Below are positions 1-8,365 of a stretch of DNA of 64,000 nucleotides, piece after piece. The notes beneath the pieces were generated by a model, which saw only the letters and a list, made by a program, of their open reading frames with translations, had not been told where the DNA came from and searched no databases. The position numbers and the translations under genes were made by a program. The stretch is taken from NCBI RefSeq assembly GCF_003182255.1, contig NZ_QGTQ01000003.1:62001-126000 (forward strand). The letters are read 5' to 3'. The stretch comes from Paenibacillus cellulosilyticus (GTDB taxonomy: Bacteria; Bacillota; Bacilli; Paenibacillales; Paenibacillaceae). The first letter of the stretch is position 1. Every line of letters starts with the position of its first letter.

Positions 1-436
1 AGCCGGAGCCGCGATGCGGAAAAGCGTGGTGCAGACCGCCAGCCATATGGAACGCTCGCTTGGCCTGTCCGCTTATGACCGCTTCGATGGCACAGATAGA
101 ACCGCCAGCAATGGCGGCTGCAGCGCCATGCATACCAACGAAATACGGCGTATCCTCATCGGATAAGCCAAACCTCTCGGCTTGTGCCGCTGCGTCTGTA
201 AGAGGCGTAGAATCGCTTAGATGACGTACAGCTTGTACGTAGTCAGCCCGATGAACGGATAGCAGCGCCTCATCGTCTGCAGGCTGCGGAACAATGATTT
301 CGTCTCGTTCTAGCGCATTGCTGCGAATGAGCAGGTCGATAGTAGATCGCAGACGGGTTGGGTCGAATGGGTGGTGTTCATGAAATCGGTAGAGCTCAGC
401 GTCAGGATGATGGATGAATACGGCATTGGCCGTCAT
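1..436 (-). CDS. acuC: AcuC-type histone-deacetylase-family protein (C-terminus beyond window)
   Basis: This is the N-terminal 145 codons of a zinc-dependent class I/II histone-deacetylase-like protein; the gene runs off the left edge of the window. The reading begins MTANAVFIHH, and the family motif GGLHHA lies at residues 133-138 followed by FPHRGSG. In Bacillus, AcuC removes the acetyl group that AcuA places on acetyl-CoA synthetase and so reactivates the enzyme. The start is the ATG at 436-434, preceded by an AAGGA-type SD. It lies 46 bp behind acuA on the same strand, so the two are probably cotranscribed. B. subtilis has acuB between these genes; here it is absent. Identification rests on the motif plus the acuA/acsA context. 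Confidence 0.9.
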   Translation of the reverse strand, partial: MTANAVFIHHPDAELYRFHEHHPFDPTRLRSTIDLLIRSNALERDEIIVPQPADDEALLSVHRADYVQAVRHLSDSTPLTDAAAQAERFGLSDEDTPYFVGMHGAAAAIAGGSICAIEAVISGQAKRAFHMAGGLHHAFPHRGSG

Positions 437-482
437 GGACGATCCTTCTTTCTTTTCCGATTGAAAAAGTGATATATAAGAT

Positions 483-1115
483 CTAATACATAAATCGTTG
501 GCGGAAACGAACTCTATCGAACTGTTCCACCGACGATAGCGGCACATCGGGACCGACGCGGACCATCAGACAATTCGCGGGATGCGAGCATATTTCCGGG
601 TCATCCGTAGCGAACCACACCATACCGACCGACTGCATGACGCGCTCCATCATCGTGCGGTATTCCCAGACACTTAGCTTCATGCCTTCCAAATCCCAGT
701 GCCAATAGTATTCGGTTGTATATACGATCATTCGATCCAGCTGTCCTTCTGCGAAAGCAGTCTGAATCATCTGTTTGCTGATGCCTCCAGAACGGTAGTT
801 TGAAGCAACCTCAACGGCGCCCAGCTCAACCAAATCTTCCATATTCGCATCGGACCATCGTTCCAGTTCGTCGGGATAATGGAACGTTACATATCCAACG
901 ATCGTGTCTTGGTCAATGCAGGCGATAATTCGGCCTTCTGGCAGCTCTGCGATTTCGATCAGCGCTTCCAGCTGTTCAGCTGGACGACGAAAAGCGTGCA
1001 GCTGCTCGTGCATATGCAATTGACGTAGACGCTCCGGTGGAATCGGTCCTTCAATGACAAGCTCGCGGTCTCGAATAAGGAGAGTGTTCCGCTGATACAC
1101 CTTCAAATGTTCCAA
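483..1115 (-). CDS. acuA: Acetyltransferase AcuA, modifier of acetyl-CoA synthetase
   Basis: A GNAT-family protein of 210 residues that closely matches Bacillus AcuA, including TTEYYWHWDL near residue 143, VWFATDDPEICSHPANC near the C-terminus and the SIEQFDR-like ending. AcuA uses acetyl-CoA to acetylate the active-site lysine of AcsA, which switches off acetate activation. Translation appears to start at a TTG (1115-1113): the frame reads MEHLKVY as in B. subtilis, and an AAGGTGATC SD sits just upstream. It is divergent from its substrate gene acsA and shares a 264-bp control region with it. The Bacillus family member is about the same length, so the gene looks intact. Confidence 0.95.
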   Translation of the reverse strand: MEHLKVYQRNTLLIRDRELVIEGPIPPERLRQLHMHEQLHAFRRPAEQLEALIEIAELPEGRIIACIDQDTIVGYVTFHYPDELERWSDANMEDLVELGAVEVASNYRSGGISKQMIQTAFAEGQLDRMIVYTTEYYWHWDLEGMKLSVWEYRTMMERVMQSVGMVWFATDDPEICSHPANCLMVRVGPDVPLSSVEQFDRVRFRQRFMY

Positions 1116-1188
1116 CTGATCACCTTCTTTTGTGTCATACGGAAATGAACTGCCTATCTAGCACATTGTTGGGATGTTGAAAAGGATA

Positions 1189-1216
1189 TTGTTGCTGTAT
1201 GACTCTATGGTATAAT
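1189..1216 (+). promoter_or_regulatory. Probable sigma-A promoter of acsA
   Basis: TTGTTG (1189-1194) and a perfect TATAAT (1211-1216) are 16 bp apart, upstream of acsA. This places the start of transcription near 1223 and leaves a leader of about 155 nt. The -35 box is only a moderate match. Confidence 0.5.
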
Positions 1217-1230
1217 AACATACATGCAAA

Positions 1231-1244
1231 TGAAAACGCATTCT
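1231..1244. promoter_or_regulatory. Candidate cre box (CcpA) in the acuA-acsA control region
   Basis: TGAAAACGCATTCT matches the cre consensus TGWAARCGYTWNCW at 13 of 14 positions. It lies just downstream of the predicted acsA start site, a roadblock position. In B. subtilis, acsA and acuABC are known CcpA targets, so catabolite repression is the expected function. Binding itself is inference. Confidence 0.6.
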
Positions 1245-1257
1245 TTTAGAGGTGATT

Positions 1258-1300
1258 CAAAAAGTCCGCTGTTGATCACGGAGCAACACAAGACTTTTTG
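1258..1300 (+). promoter_or_regulatory. Two-stage inverted repeat in the acsA leader
   Basis: A perfect 9-bp outer repeat, CAAAAAGTC (1258-1266) with GACTTTTTG (1292-1300), encloses an inner repeat TGTTG (1270-1274) with CAACA (1284-1288). In the acsA mRNA it would form a long hairpin about 80 nt before the start codon. Only the five U within the arm are present and no U-tract follows, so it is not a standard terminator. It could be an attenuator, an mRNA stabiliser or a protein-binding site. Confidence 0.4.
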
Positions 1301-1379
1301 AACACGAATTTAGATTGTGGGCAATACGAATTCGATCTTTCACGAAGAAAGACCATAGTTTGATGGGAGGATGACATTA

Positions 1380-3101
1380 ATGATCAACTTGCATCAAGAA
1401 CGTATACCGGCAACAACGAACCGTTCTAATATCGGTAGTTACGAGACGGCACGTGAACAGTTTGACTGGGGACAAATTGAACAGCATTTCACATGGCATG
1501 CCACTGGCAAAGTGAATATGGCCTACGAGGCGATCGATCGCCATGTCCAAGAGGGTAGAGGAAGCAAAGTTGCGCTTCACTACAGCGATGCTGCAAGAGA
1601 TGAGAGCTGGACGTTCGAACAGCTCAGCCAGCACTCGAATCGGTTTGCGAATGTGTTGCGCAAGCAAGGCGTACAGAAGGGCGATCGCGTCTTTATTTTC
1701 ATGCCGCGCACACCAGAATTATATATAAGCTTGCTTGGCATTCTGAAAGTGGGTGCTGTCGTTGGTCCGCTGTTCGAAGCGTTCATGGAAACAGCCGTGA
1801 AGGACCGACTGCTCGATAGCGGAGCGAAAGCGATCGTTACGACTCCTCAACTGCTCGGCCGCATTAAGCGTGATGAGCTGCCTGATCTGGAGAGCGTTAT
1901 CGTATTCGGACAAGTTGAAGCAGCAGATGGGATTATCAGCTATGAGCAGGAAATTAGCACTGCTTCGGACGAAGCTGAGATCGAATGGCTCGGCCGTGAA
2001 GATGGTCTGATTCTGCACTATACGTCGGGTTCGACAGGTAAGCCGAAGGGTGTATTCCACGCGCAGAATGCCATGCTGCAGCATTATTATACGGGCAAAA
2101 TCGTATTGGATCTTCGTGAAGACGATATCTACTGGTGCACGGCCGATCCAGGCTGGGTAACAGGTACATCCTATGGAGTGTTCGCACCGTGGCTGAACGG
2201 CGCTACGAACGTCATCCGCGGCGGCCGATTCAGTCCGCAGGATTGGTATGGCACGATCCAGCGCTACGGCGTTACGGTATGGTACAGCGCGCCTACGGCG
2301 TTCCGTATGCTTATGGGAGCAGGCGAGGACGTTGTGAAGAGCTTCGACCTGTCAAGCCTTCGCCATGTGCTCAGCGTTGGCGAGCCGCTGAATCCTGAGG
2401 TTGTCCGTTGGGGCTTGAAGGTTTATGGTCATCGCATTCACGATACATGGTGGATGACGGAGACAGGCGGTCAGCTAATTTGTAACTATCCGTCCATGGA
2501 TATTAAGCCAGGTTCGATGGGTAAGCCGATTCCGGGTGTCCGTGCAGCTATTATTGATGATCAAGGCAATGAGCTGCCGCCATATCGGATGGGCAACCTT
2601 GCAGTGGCAACGCCTTGGCCATCGATGATGCGCCGTATTTGGAACAACGATGCGAAGTATGAAGAGTATTTCCGCATTCCAGGCTGGTACATCTCGGGTG
2701 ACTCAGCCTATATGGATGAGGATGGCTACTTCTGGTTCCAAGGACGGATCGATGACGTCATCAATACGTCCGGCGAGCGCGTAGGTCCGTTCGAGGTCGA
2801 GAGCAAGCTCGTTGAGCATCCAGCGGTTGCAGAAGCTGGTGTTATCGGCAAGCCGGATCCGCTTCGTGGCGAGATCATCAAAGCGTTCATCGCGCTCCGT
2901 GAAGGCTTCACGCCGTCCGATGAATTGAAGGAAGATATCGCGAAATTCGTGAAAGTTGGCTTATCCGCACACGCCTCACCGCGTGAGATCGAGTTCAAGG
3001 ATAAACTGCCGAAGACTCGGAGCGGTAAAATTATGCGTCGTGTCCTGAAGGCTTGGGAGCTGAACCTTCCAACAGGCGACTTGTCGACGATTGAAGACTA
3101 A
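1380..3101 (+). CDS. acsA: Acetyl-coenzyme A synthetase
   Basis: AMP-forming acetate-CoA ligase of 573 residues, nearly the length of B. subtilis AcsA. It converts acetate, ATP and CoA to acetyl-CoA through an acetyl-adenylate. The AMP-binding motif TSGSTGKPKG is at residues 215-224. The C-terminal KTRSGKIMRR carries the catalytic, AcuA-acetylatable lysine at about residue 550. I prefer the ATG at 1380 over the one at 1371, because the GGGAGG SD (1365-1370) touches the first but is 9 nt from the second. AcuA and AcuC, divergent upstream, are its post-translational regulators. The gene is monocistronic, closed by a strong terminator, and is probably CcpA-repressed. Confidence 0.97.
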   Translation: MINLHQERIPATTNRSNIGSYETAREQFDWGQIEQHFTWHATGKVNMAYEAIDRHVQEGRGSKVALHYSDAARDESWTFEQLSQHSNRFANVLRKQGVQKGDRVFIFMPRTPELYISLLGILKVGAVVGPLFEAFMETAVKDRLLDSGAKAIVTTPQLLGRIKRDELPDLESVIVFGQVEAADGIISYEQEISTASDEAEIEWLGREDGLILHYTSGSTGKPKGVFHAQNAMLQHYYTGKIVLDLREDDIYWCTADPGWVTGTSYGVFAPWLNGATNVIRGGRFSPQDWYGTIQRYGVTVWYSAPTAFRMLMGAGEDVVKSFDLSSLRHVLSVGEPLNPEVVRWGLKVYGHRIHDTWWMTETGGQLICNYPSMDIKPGSMGKPIPGVRAAIIDDQGNELPPYRMGNLAVATPWPSMMRRIWNNDAKYEEYFRIPGWYISGDSAYMDEDGYFWFQGRIDDVINTSGERVGPFEVESKLVEHPAVAEAGVIGKPDPLRGEIIKAFIALREGFTPSDELKEDIAKFVKVGLSAHASPREIEFKDKLPKTRSGKIMRRVLKAWELNLPTGDLSTIED

Positions 3102-3124
3102 TTTCATTTCACGGTATCTATAAC

Positions 3125-3163
3125 AAAAGGCTGAGCAGGTGGGATACCTGCTCAGCCTTTTTG
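3125..3163. terminator. Bidirectional terminator between acsA and the PBP gene
   Basis: A perfect 16-bp stem, AAAAGGCTGAGCAGGT (3125-3140) with ACCTGCTCAGCCTTTT (3146-3161), and a 5-nt loop. T or A runs on both sides serve both convergent genes. Confidence 0.92.
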
Positions 3164-3166
3164 CTT

Positions 3167-6100
3167 TTAAGGGTTGTACGTGAAGCTTGCTGCTTCAGTA
3201 GACTCGCCATGCTCGTTTACGGCACGTATTTGATACGTACCTTTTGTCATAATCGCAACGTACTCGAAACTCGTGTCTGCTGTAGAGCCAAGCTTGACGT
3301 ATTTGCCATTGCTGTCGGCACTGTAGTAGACCGTATATCCTGTTACTTGGTCGGACACCGGATTCGAGTTCCACGTCAGCTTAACGCCTAGATTAGATGC
3401 TTCCACTTTAAAGCCCGTTGGGGTGGAAGGGGCAGGAAGCGTACCATTATCGGCACTGCTTCCAGTGTCTCCTCCTGTGGAGCCGCCTCCTTGATCGGTA
3501 CCTGTCACATCTCCGAGACCCAGATTCGGATCGATTACTTCGACTCCGTCTCCCGTGCCAGCTGTCTGCTGGTTCGGGTTAGCGCCGACGATACGGCTTG
3601 GCGACGATTCTTTACCGACAACGTCAACAGCCGTTACGTAGTAGCTGTACCCGCTGCCACCAGATGTATCCGTCTTGAATACAGTCTGTTCACCAACGAG
3701 AATCGTCGTTCCGATTTGTTTGAATGAAGATGCTGCTGAATCTGCTCGATAGAGTCTGTAGCCAACTACGTCCGCTTCTGGACTAGCGTTAAACGAAATG
3801 TTCGCTGTCGTCCCGCTAACCGTAGTCAAGCGTACATTGGCTGGTGCAGTTGGCGCCGATCCATCATCGATTCGAGGGTCAACCGTCGACGGTGCGTCAT
3901 TCTTCGCATCTTGCGGCATGTAGAATGAGAGTGCTCTGCGCTGACTAGCTGGCAATGCTTCTTGAGCTTTCTGAATCTCCGCCATGAGCTGATCGATCGG
4001 CTTCTCGCGCTTAATAACAACTTGCTGACGTACCATATCTGATGGCGTAGCTTCATTCGGGATATAGTTGATGTTGTTAAATGGAATATAAGCCATATTC
4101 ACAAGCGCGTCGTCTGCTTCTTTCGGCAAGTACTTCTTATTGAAATAGTCGGTCACAAGCTTGCCAGCTTGCTTCGTCAGGTCTGTCGGCAGCTTGCCGC
4201 TGACGCTGGATACGGTAGCACGTACGATACCGTCTGGCATTGACCATTCCTTCGTTGGGAACAACTCTGGCTTCGCATCGGTTACAGAATTCATGATCAT
4301 TGCCCAGATGGAGCGAGCGCGTGTACGGCCGTCCTTGGACAACGTATGAATCGACTTCTCATAACCGGCCCATACACCAAGCGAGACGTCCGGTGTGAAG
4401 CCCATGAACCATACATCACCGTAGTCAGATGTAGAGCCGGTCTTGCCTGCCATTGGAATCTTGCCATATTGCTTCAGTGTCGATACGAGGGAGTGCGCCG
4501 TACCATTCGGATCCGAAATAACGGTACGCAGCATATCCGTCATAAGAAACGCTGTTTGTTCGGAGAAAACGCGTTTCGGTTGAGCTTTATGCTCATAGAC
4601 CACTTTACCTGTTGCATCGGTAATCTTCGAAATCATGTAAGCGTCATTGAAGACGCCATTATTCGGGATTGAACCGTATGCATTCGTCATTTCTTCAACG
4701 GTTACACCTTTGCTCAAGCCGCCGATTACACCGGTTTGTGCATTATCATCTTCCGGCTGCAGGGTCGTGATGCCGAGTGAGCGGGCAAATTCCCATGCAG
4801 TCGGGATTGTAACCTTGTTCAGGAACAACTTGAGCGCCGGCAGGTTCAAGGAACGATTGAGCGCTTCACGAGCCGTCACGAGACCTAAATAACGGTCATT
4901 CGAGTTTTTCGGAATATGGAAGCCCTTCTGATAGTCCTTCAGAACAATTGGCGCGTCGTCAAGCACGCCTGCTGGTTGGATCAAACCTTTCTCCAATGCC
5001 GGCAAATAGGCTGCGATTGGCTTCATTGTCGAGCCTGGCTGTCTGGTCATCTGCGTCGCGAAGTTCATCTGCTCTTCGTAGAAATCGCGTCCTTCCAGCA
5101 TACCTAGAATCGCACCCGTCCTATGATCGATCATAATGGCAGCGATCTGCTCGATTCCTTTCTCCGTACTGTCAGGAGCGAAGTTGTCCGGATTCTCGCC
5201 GATCTCGTGCATCAGGTTGTACACTTTTTTATCAATTGTTGTGTACACGCGATATCCGCCGCGTTGAAGTTGATCACGTGCATCCTCGAGCAGTGTCGCA
5301 TTCTTCGCGATTTCTTCCTTCGTCAGCTCTGGGTTCTCCTGCATAAGTAGAATTTGCGCCGCTTGGCGTTCTGCTTCAAGCATGAGATACGGGAACGTCG
5401 AGTATGCTTTCTTCGACGGCTGTGCCATCGAAGAGCGGATGTCGAATTGCATTGCCTCATCGTATTCCTGTTGATTAATGCGGCCTTTGTTCAACATATA
5501 GGTCAACACGTTGTGCTGACGCTCAATGGCCAGCTTAAGACCTTTCTCGTTCCATTCACCCTTACCCGTATATGCGGTGTAAGCGGACGGGCGCTGTGGT
5601 AAGCCTGCGAGATAAGCGGCCTGTGCGATATTCAGCTGATTAAGATCACTAATATTAAAAATGCCTTTTGCTGCTGCTTTAATACCGTACAGATTGTAGC
5701 CGCTCGAACTGTTACCGAACGGAACCTTGTTCAAGTAAGCGGTTAGGATTTCATCCTTCGTCAGGAAGCGTTCCATTCGAATGGCAAGGAAAATCTCTTT
5801 GACCTTACGACTGTCGGTCTTATCCAAGCTAAGGAACATACGACGCGCGATTTGCTGCGTCAGTGTACTGCCACCCGTTTGCGTATCTTTATTTAGCACC
5901 TTTTGCAGGACGGCACGTGCTGTGCCCTTAAGGTCGATACCGAAGTGCTGATAGAAATTGTTGTCCTCGGTTGCTAGCACCGCGTTGATTACGACTTGTG
6001 GTATATCTTTCGTTTCAACGAGTCGCCGGTCCTCCTGCGTACGAAGCTGTCCGACTGGGGTGACGTTGTCGTTGAAATAGACGAATCCAGTCTCCGAGTT

Positions 6101-6310
6101 TTCATCTAGCTTCTGCTCGATGAGTGCACGCGGACGCACAGGCTCGTCCTTAACGAGAGAGGCAACATAGCCTGCTGCAATACCACCAGCGAATAAACCG
6201 ATCATTAAACCGAAAATAAACATCCACTTGAACGTGATCCAAACGACGAGTCCGAACACTCGCCATTTGCTATGTACCGCGGGTGATGATGGCTTCTGAC
6301 CGTCTGTCAT
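3167..6310 (-). CDS. Bifunctional class A penicillin-binding protein with two fibronectin type III domains
   Basis: A 1047-residue PBP1A-type enzyme that polymerises and cross-links peptidoglycan at the outer face of the membrane. A single membrane anchor lies at residues 24-50. The GT51 transglycosylase domain has catalytic Glu115 in EDNNFYQHFG and the motif GGSTLTQQIARRMFL (146-160). The transpeptidase domain has SxxK at 427-430 (STMK), SLN at 487-489 and KTG at 623-625. Beyond about residue 815 come two FN3 domains (about 819-908 and 960-1045), joined by a Gly/Ser/Thr-rich linker. Bacillus PonA has one C-terminal FN3 domain; here the tail is longer. Single-gene unit on the minus strand, ended by the terminator shared with acsA. 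Confidence 0.95.
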   Translation of the reverse strand: MTDGQKPSSPAVHSKWRVFGLVVWITFKWMFIFGLMIGLFAGGIAAGYVASLVKDEPVRPRALIEQKLDENSETGFVYFNDNVTPVGQLRTQEDRRLVETKDIPQVVINAVLATEDNNFYQHFGIDLKGTARAVLQKVLNKDTQTGGSTLTQQIARRMFLSLDKTDSRKVKEIFLAIRMERFLTKDEILTAYLNKVPFGNSSSGYNLYGIKAAAKGIFNISDLNQLNIAQAAYLAGLPQRPSAYTAYTGKGEWNEKGLKLAIERQHNVLTYMLNKGRINQQEYDEAMQFDIRSSMAQPSKKAYSTFPYLMLEAERQAAQILLMQENPELTKEEIAKNATLLEDARDQLQRGGYRVYTTIDKKVYNLMHEIGENPDNFAPDSTEKGIEQIAAIMIDHRTGAILGMLEGRDFYEEQMNFATQMTRQPGSTMKPIAAYLPALEKGLIQPAGVLDDAPIVLKDYQKGFHIPKNSNDRYLGLVTAREALNRSLNLPALKLFLNKVTIPTAWEFARSLGITTLQPEDDNAQTGVIGGLSKGVTVEEMTNAYGSIPNNGVFNDAYMISKITDATGKVVYEHKAQPKRVFSEQTAFLMTDMLRTVISDPNGTAHSLVSTLKQYGKIPMAGKTGSTSDYGDVWFMGFTPDVSLGVWAGYEKSIHTLSKDGRTRARSIWAMIMNSVTDAKPELFPTKEWSMPDGIVRATVSSVSGKLPTDLTKQAGKLVTDYFNKKYLPKEADDALVNMAYIPFNNINYIPNEATPSDMVRQQVVIKREKPIDQLMAEIQKAQEALPASQRRALSFYMPQDAKNDAPSTVDPRIDDGSAPTAPANVRLTTVSGTTANISFNASPEADVVGYRLYRADSAASSFKQIGTTILVGEQTVFKTDTSGGSGYSYYVTAVDVVGKESSPSRIVGANPNQQTAGTGDGVEVIDPNLGLGDVTGTDQGGGSTGGDTGSSADNGTLPAPSTPTGFKVEASNLGVKLTWNSNPVSDQVTGYTVYYSADSNGKYVKLGSTADTSFEYVAIMTKGTYQIRAVNEHGESTEAASFTYNP

Positions 6311-6445
6311 AAAAGCAAATTCCTCCTCTGATTAACAGAGTTATTATAGCATAATTAGAATTGCTTAGGCATCTATTGGCATTCAAATTACCAGTTGCTT
6401 CTGTCTCTTCCATTGTTTCATTACACGGTTCGCCAATACAATAAA

Positions 6446-6467
6446 CCGACCCGTCAAAACGGGTCGG
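6446..6467 (-). terminator. Intrinsic terminator after ktrB
   Basis: CCGACCCGT (6446-6454) and ACGGGTCGG (6459-6467) form a 9-bp GC-rich stem with a 4-nt loop. On the minus strand it is followed by TTTATTGTATT, a modest U-tract, 22 bp past the ktrB stop codon. Confidence 0.7.
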
Positions 6468-6488
6468 AAGTTGATGCCTAGGCGGCGA

Positions 6489-7847
6489 TTATCCAATTGT
6501 AATGCGGCCTTCCGGATGTCTGAATTTCTCCTTCTCCGGTGTGCTTGTAAGCGCGAAGGCGAGTGTGACGGGGCCAAGACGTCCGACGAACATGAGCAGT
6601 ACGATAAACAGCTTGCCGAATGTCGTCAGATGGCCGGAGAGGCCAGCGGACATGCCCGTCGTTGCAAATGCGGAGGTCACCTCGAACAAAATGCTCAAGA
6701 ACGGCGCACTCTCTGTCGCACTCAGTACCATCGTCGCAATGACGATTAAGAAAAACGACAGCAGCGTCAGCGTAATCGCTTTGTGAATTCGATCCTGATC
6801 CAGCCGATTGCGGAACATGACGACGTCCTGGCGCCCGCGCGCCATTGTGTATATAGCGCCAACAAGGACGGCGAGCGTCGTAACCTTGATGCCGCCGCCT
6901 GTAGAGCCAGGAGCTGCGCCTACGAACATAAGCAGTACGATCATAAACTGCGTAGCCTGACGCAGCGAACCTGTATCCAGCGTGCTGACACCAGCTGATC
7001 GAGAGCTTACGGACTGCAGCATGGCACTGGACAGCTTGTGCAGGAAGTCGAGAGGACCCATCGTATTCGGGTTCGTATATTCGAAGATCAGGATGACAAT
7101 CGTACCGACAACAATCAGCACCGCAGAAGCAGTCAGAACAACCTTCGAGTGAAGCGTCAGCTTGCGGTTAATACGGTATGTAATCAAGTCTGAAATAACG
7201 ATAAAGCCCAAGCCGCCAAGAATAATAAGCAGCATCGACACGATATTGATCAGCGGGTCTTCTACATAGTGAATAAGACTCGAAGCGCGGTCTGGGAACA
7301 TGCCGAACAGGTCGAAGCCTGCGTTGTTGAAAATCGATACACTGTGGAACAGACCGAAGTAGAGCGCTTGTCCAACTGGCATTTCGGCAAGAAACCGGGC
7401 AGAGAACAGCAACGCGCCGCACCCTTCGATAACGAGCGAGTAGTAGATAACCTTTTTAATAAGAGGGACGATCCCCTCCAATGTGGATTGATTCATTGCT
7501 TCCTGCAGGATAAGACGTTCACGGAATGAGATTCGCCTCCGCAGTACGATAGCAATGAGGCTGGCCATCGTTGTAAAGCCGAGCCCTCCGATTTGAACGA
7601 GCAGCAGCAATACGACTTGTCCGAAGTGCGTAAGATCGATGCCGACGTTAATCGTCGTTAGCCCGGTAACACACGCCGCTGATGTTGCCATAAACAATGC
7701 ATCAACGTAAGACATAGGATCGCCTGTATTAGCTGGACCTGATGCCAACAGGATCGTGCCGACGAAAATAATAATAATGAAGCCAAATGTGAGTACCTGT
7801 GGTGGCGTAGGCTTGAATTTTTTTGATTTGCCTGCAAATTGAAGCAT
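6489..7847 (-). CDS. ktrB: Ktr-type potassium uptake membrane subunit
   Basis: A 452-residue polytopic membrane protein of the TrkH/KtrB superfamily, which forms a K+ channel driven by the sodium or proton gradient and gated by a cytosolic KtrA/C RCK subunit. All four P-loop filter regions are visible: SAACVTGLTT, FNNAGFDLFG, SSRSAGVSTLD and FATTGMSAG, each with the conserved filter glycine. The gating-loop glycines GAAPGSTGGG are also present. No ktrA/ktrC gene is adjacent, so the gating partner must be elsewhere in the genome. The ATG has a GGAGATG SD. The upstream gap of about 150 bp is too short for, and shows no sign of, a c-di-AMP riboswitch. Confidence 0.92.
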   Translation of the reverse strand: MLQFAGKSKKFKPTPPQVLTFGFIIIIFVGTILLASGPANTGDPMSYVDALFMATSAACVTGLTTINVGIDLTHFGQVVLLLLVQIGGLGFTTMASLIAIVLRRRISFRERLILQEAMNQSTLEGIVPLIKKVIYYSLVIEGCGALLFSARFLAEMPVGQALYFGLFHSVSIFNNAGFDLFGMFPDRASSLIHYVEDPLINIVSMLLIILGGLGFIVISDLITYRINRKLTLHSKVVLTASAVLIVVGTIVILIFEYTNPNTMGPLDFLHKLSSAMLQSVSSRSAGVSTLDTGSLRQATQFMIVLLMFVGAAPGSTGGGIKVTTLAVLVGAIYTMARGRQDVVMFRNRLDQDRIHKAITLTLLSFFLIVIATMVLSATESAPFLSILFEVTSAFATTGMSAGLSGHLTTFGKLFIVLLMFVGRLGPVTLAFALTSTPEKEKFRHPEGRITIG

Positions 7848-7947
7848 GGGTCACATCTCCGAACGGAATAAGTTATTAATGTGGAAGAATGTCTAATGAA
7901 AGCAAACGAATCCAGCATAACCCTAATACTTGAAACATGCAAGCCGC

Positions 7948-7977
7948 TTGCAGTTGGTATCGACGACAAGCTACAAT
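7948..7977 (+). promoter_or_regulatory. Probable promoter of the small-ORF-yidC unit
   Basis: TTGCAG (7948-7953), an 18-bp spacer and TACAAT (7972-7977) lie about 40 bp before the ATG of the small membrane-protein ORF at 8015. Confidence 0.45.
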
Positions 7978-8014
7978 AGATAAAAACATGCGGCGTAGAT
8001 AGGAGGTGAACCCG

Positions 8015-8365
8015 ATGGTGGAAATACAGGATATTATACCGTATCTATTCTCGATAAGCGTGCTCTACTCTCTGGCCTATGTGTATTTGTGGTGGTCCGG
8101 CGGCACGTCTCACGACCGGCAAATAGGTGCGCAGATTGAGCTGACCTTAACCGAGCCGACGATTCCTCGCGTAAGAGAATGGGCGAGTTTACGGCATGGG
8201 CTATGTCGGAAGGTCAAGCGTAAGGAATCGCCCGATGATGATACATCCAATTGTTCGTCCTCGATTGCAGACACCAGTGCTACAATACGAGGAGGATCAA
8301 CTATTCAATGGCCAAGACAACATTCGGGTTTACAATTACGCGCCGATACGGCATTGCACTATTAA
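8015..8365 (+). CDS. Small putative membrane protein overlapping the yidC start
   Basis: I do not recognise this protein. An ATG at 8015 follows a near-perfect SD (AGGAGGTG, 8001-8008) and a plausible promoter. It encodes 116 residues starting MVEIQDIIPYLFSISVLYSL, with one hydrophobic segment (about residues 8-31, ending in YLWWSGG) and then a polar tail. The last 58 nt overlap the start of yidC in another frame, so the genes would be translationally coupled. The C-terminal half has no obvious structure and may be unconserved. The alternative is that the region is just a yidC leader, but the strong SD and the membrane segment favour a real short gene. Confidence 0.45.
   Translation: MVEIQDIIPYLFSISVLYSLAYVYLWWSGGTSHDRQIGAQIELTLTEPTIPRVREWASLRHGLCRKVKRKESPDDDTSNCSSSIADTSATIRGGSTIQWPRQHSGLQLRADTALHY

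Noticed and set aside
1258-1300. T-box or terminator reading of the acsA leader hairpin
   Set aside because: There is no T-box sequence or specifier loop and no U-tract after the stem; kept only as an inverted repeat.
7848-8000. c-di-AMP riboswitch in front of ktrB
   Set aside because: The region is short, and I could not find the conserved ydaO-type pairing and purine-rich blocks.
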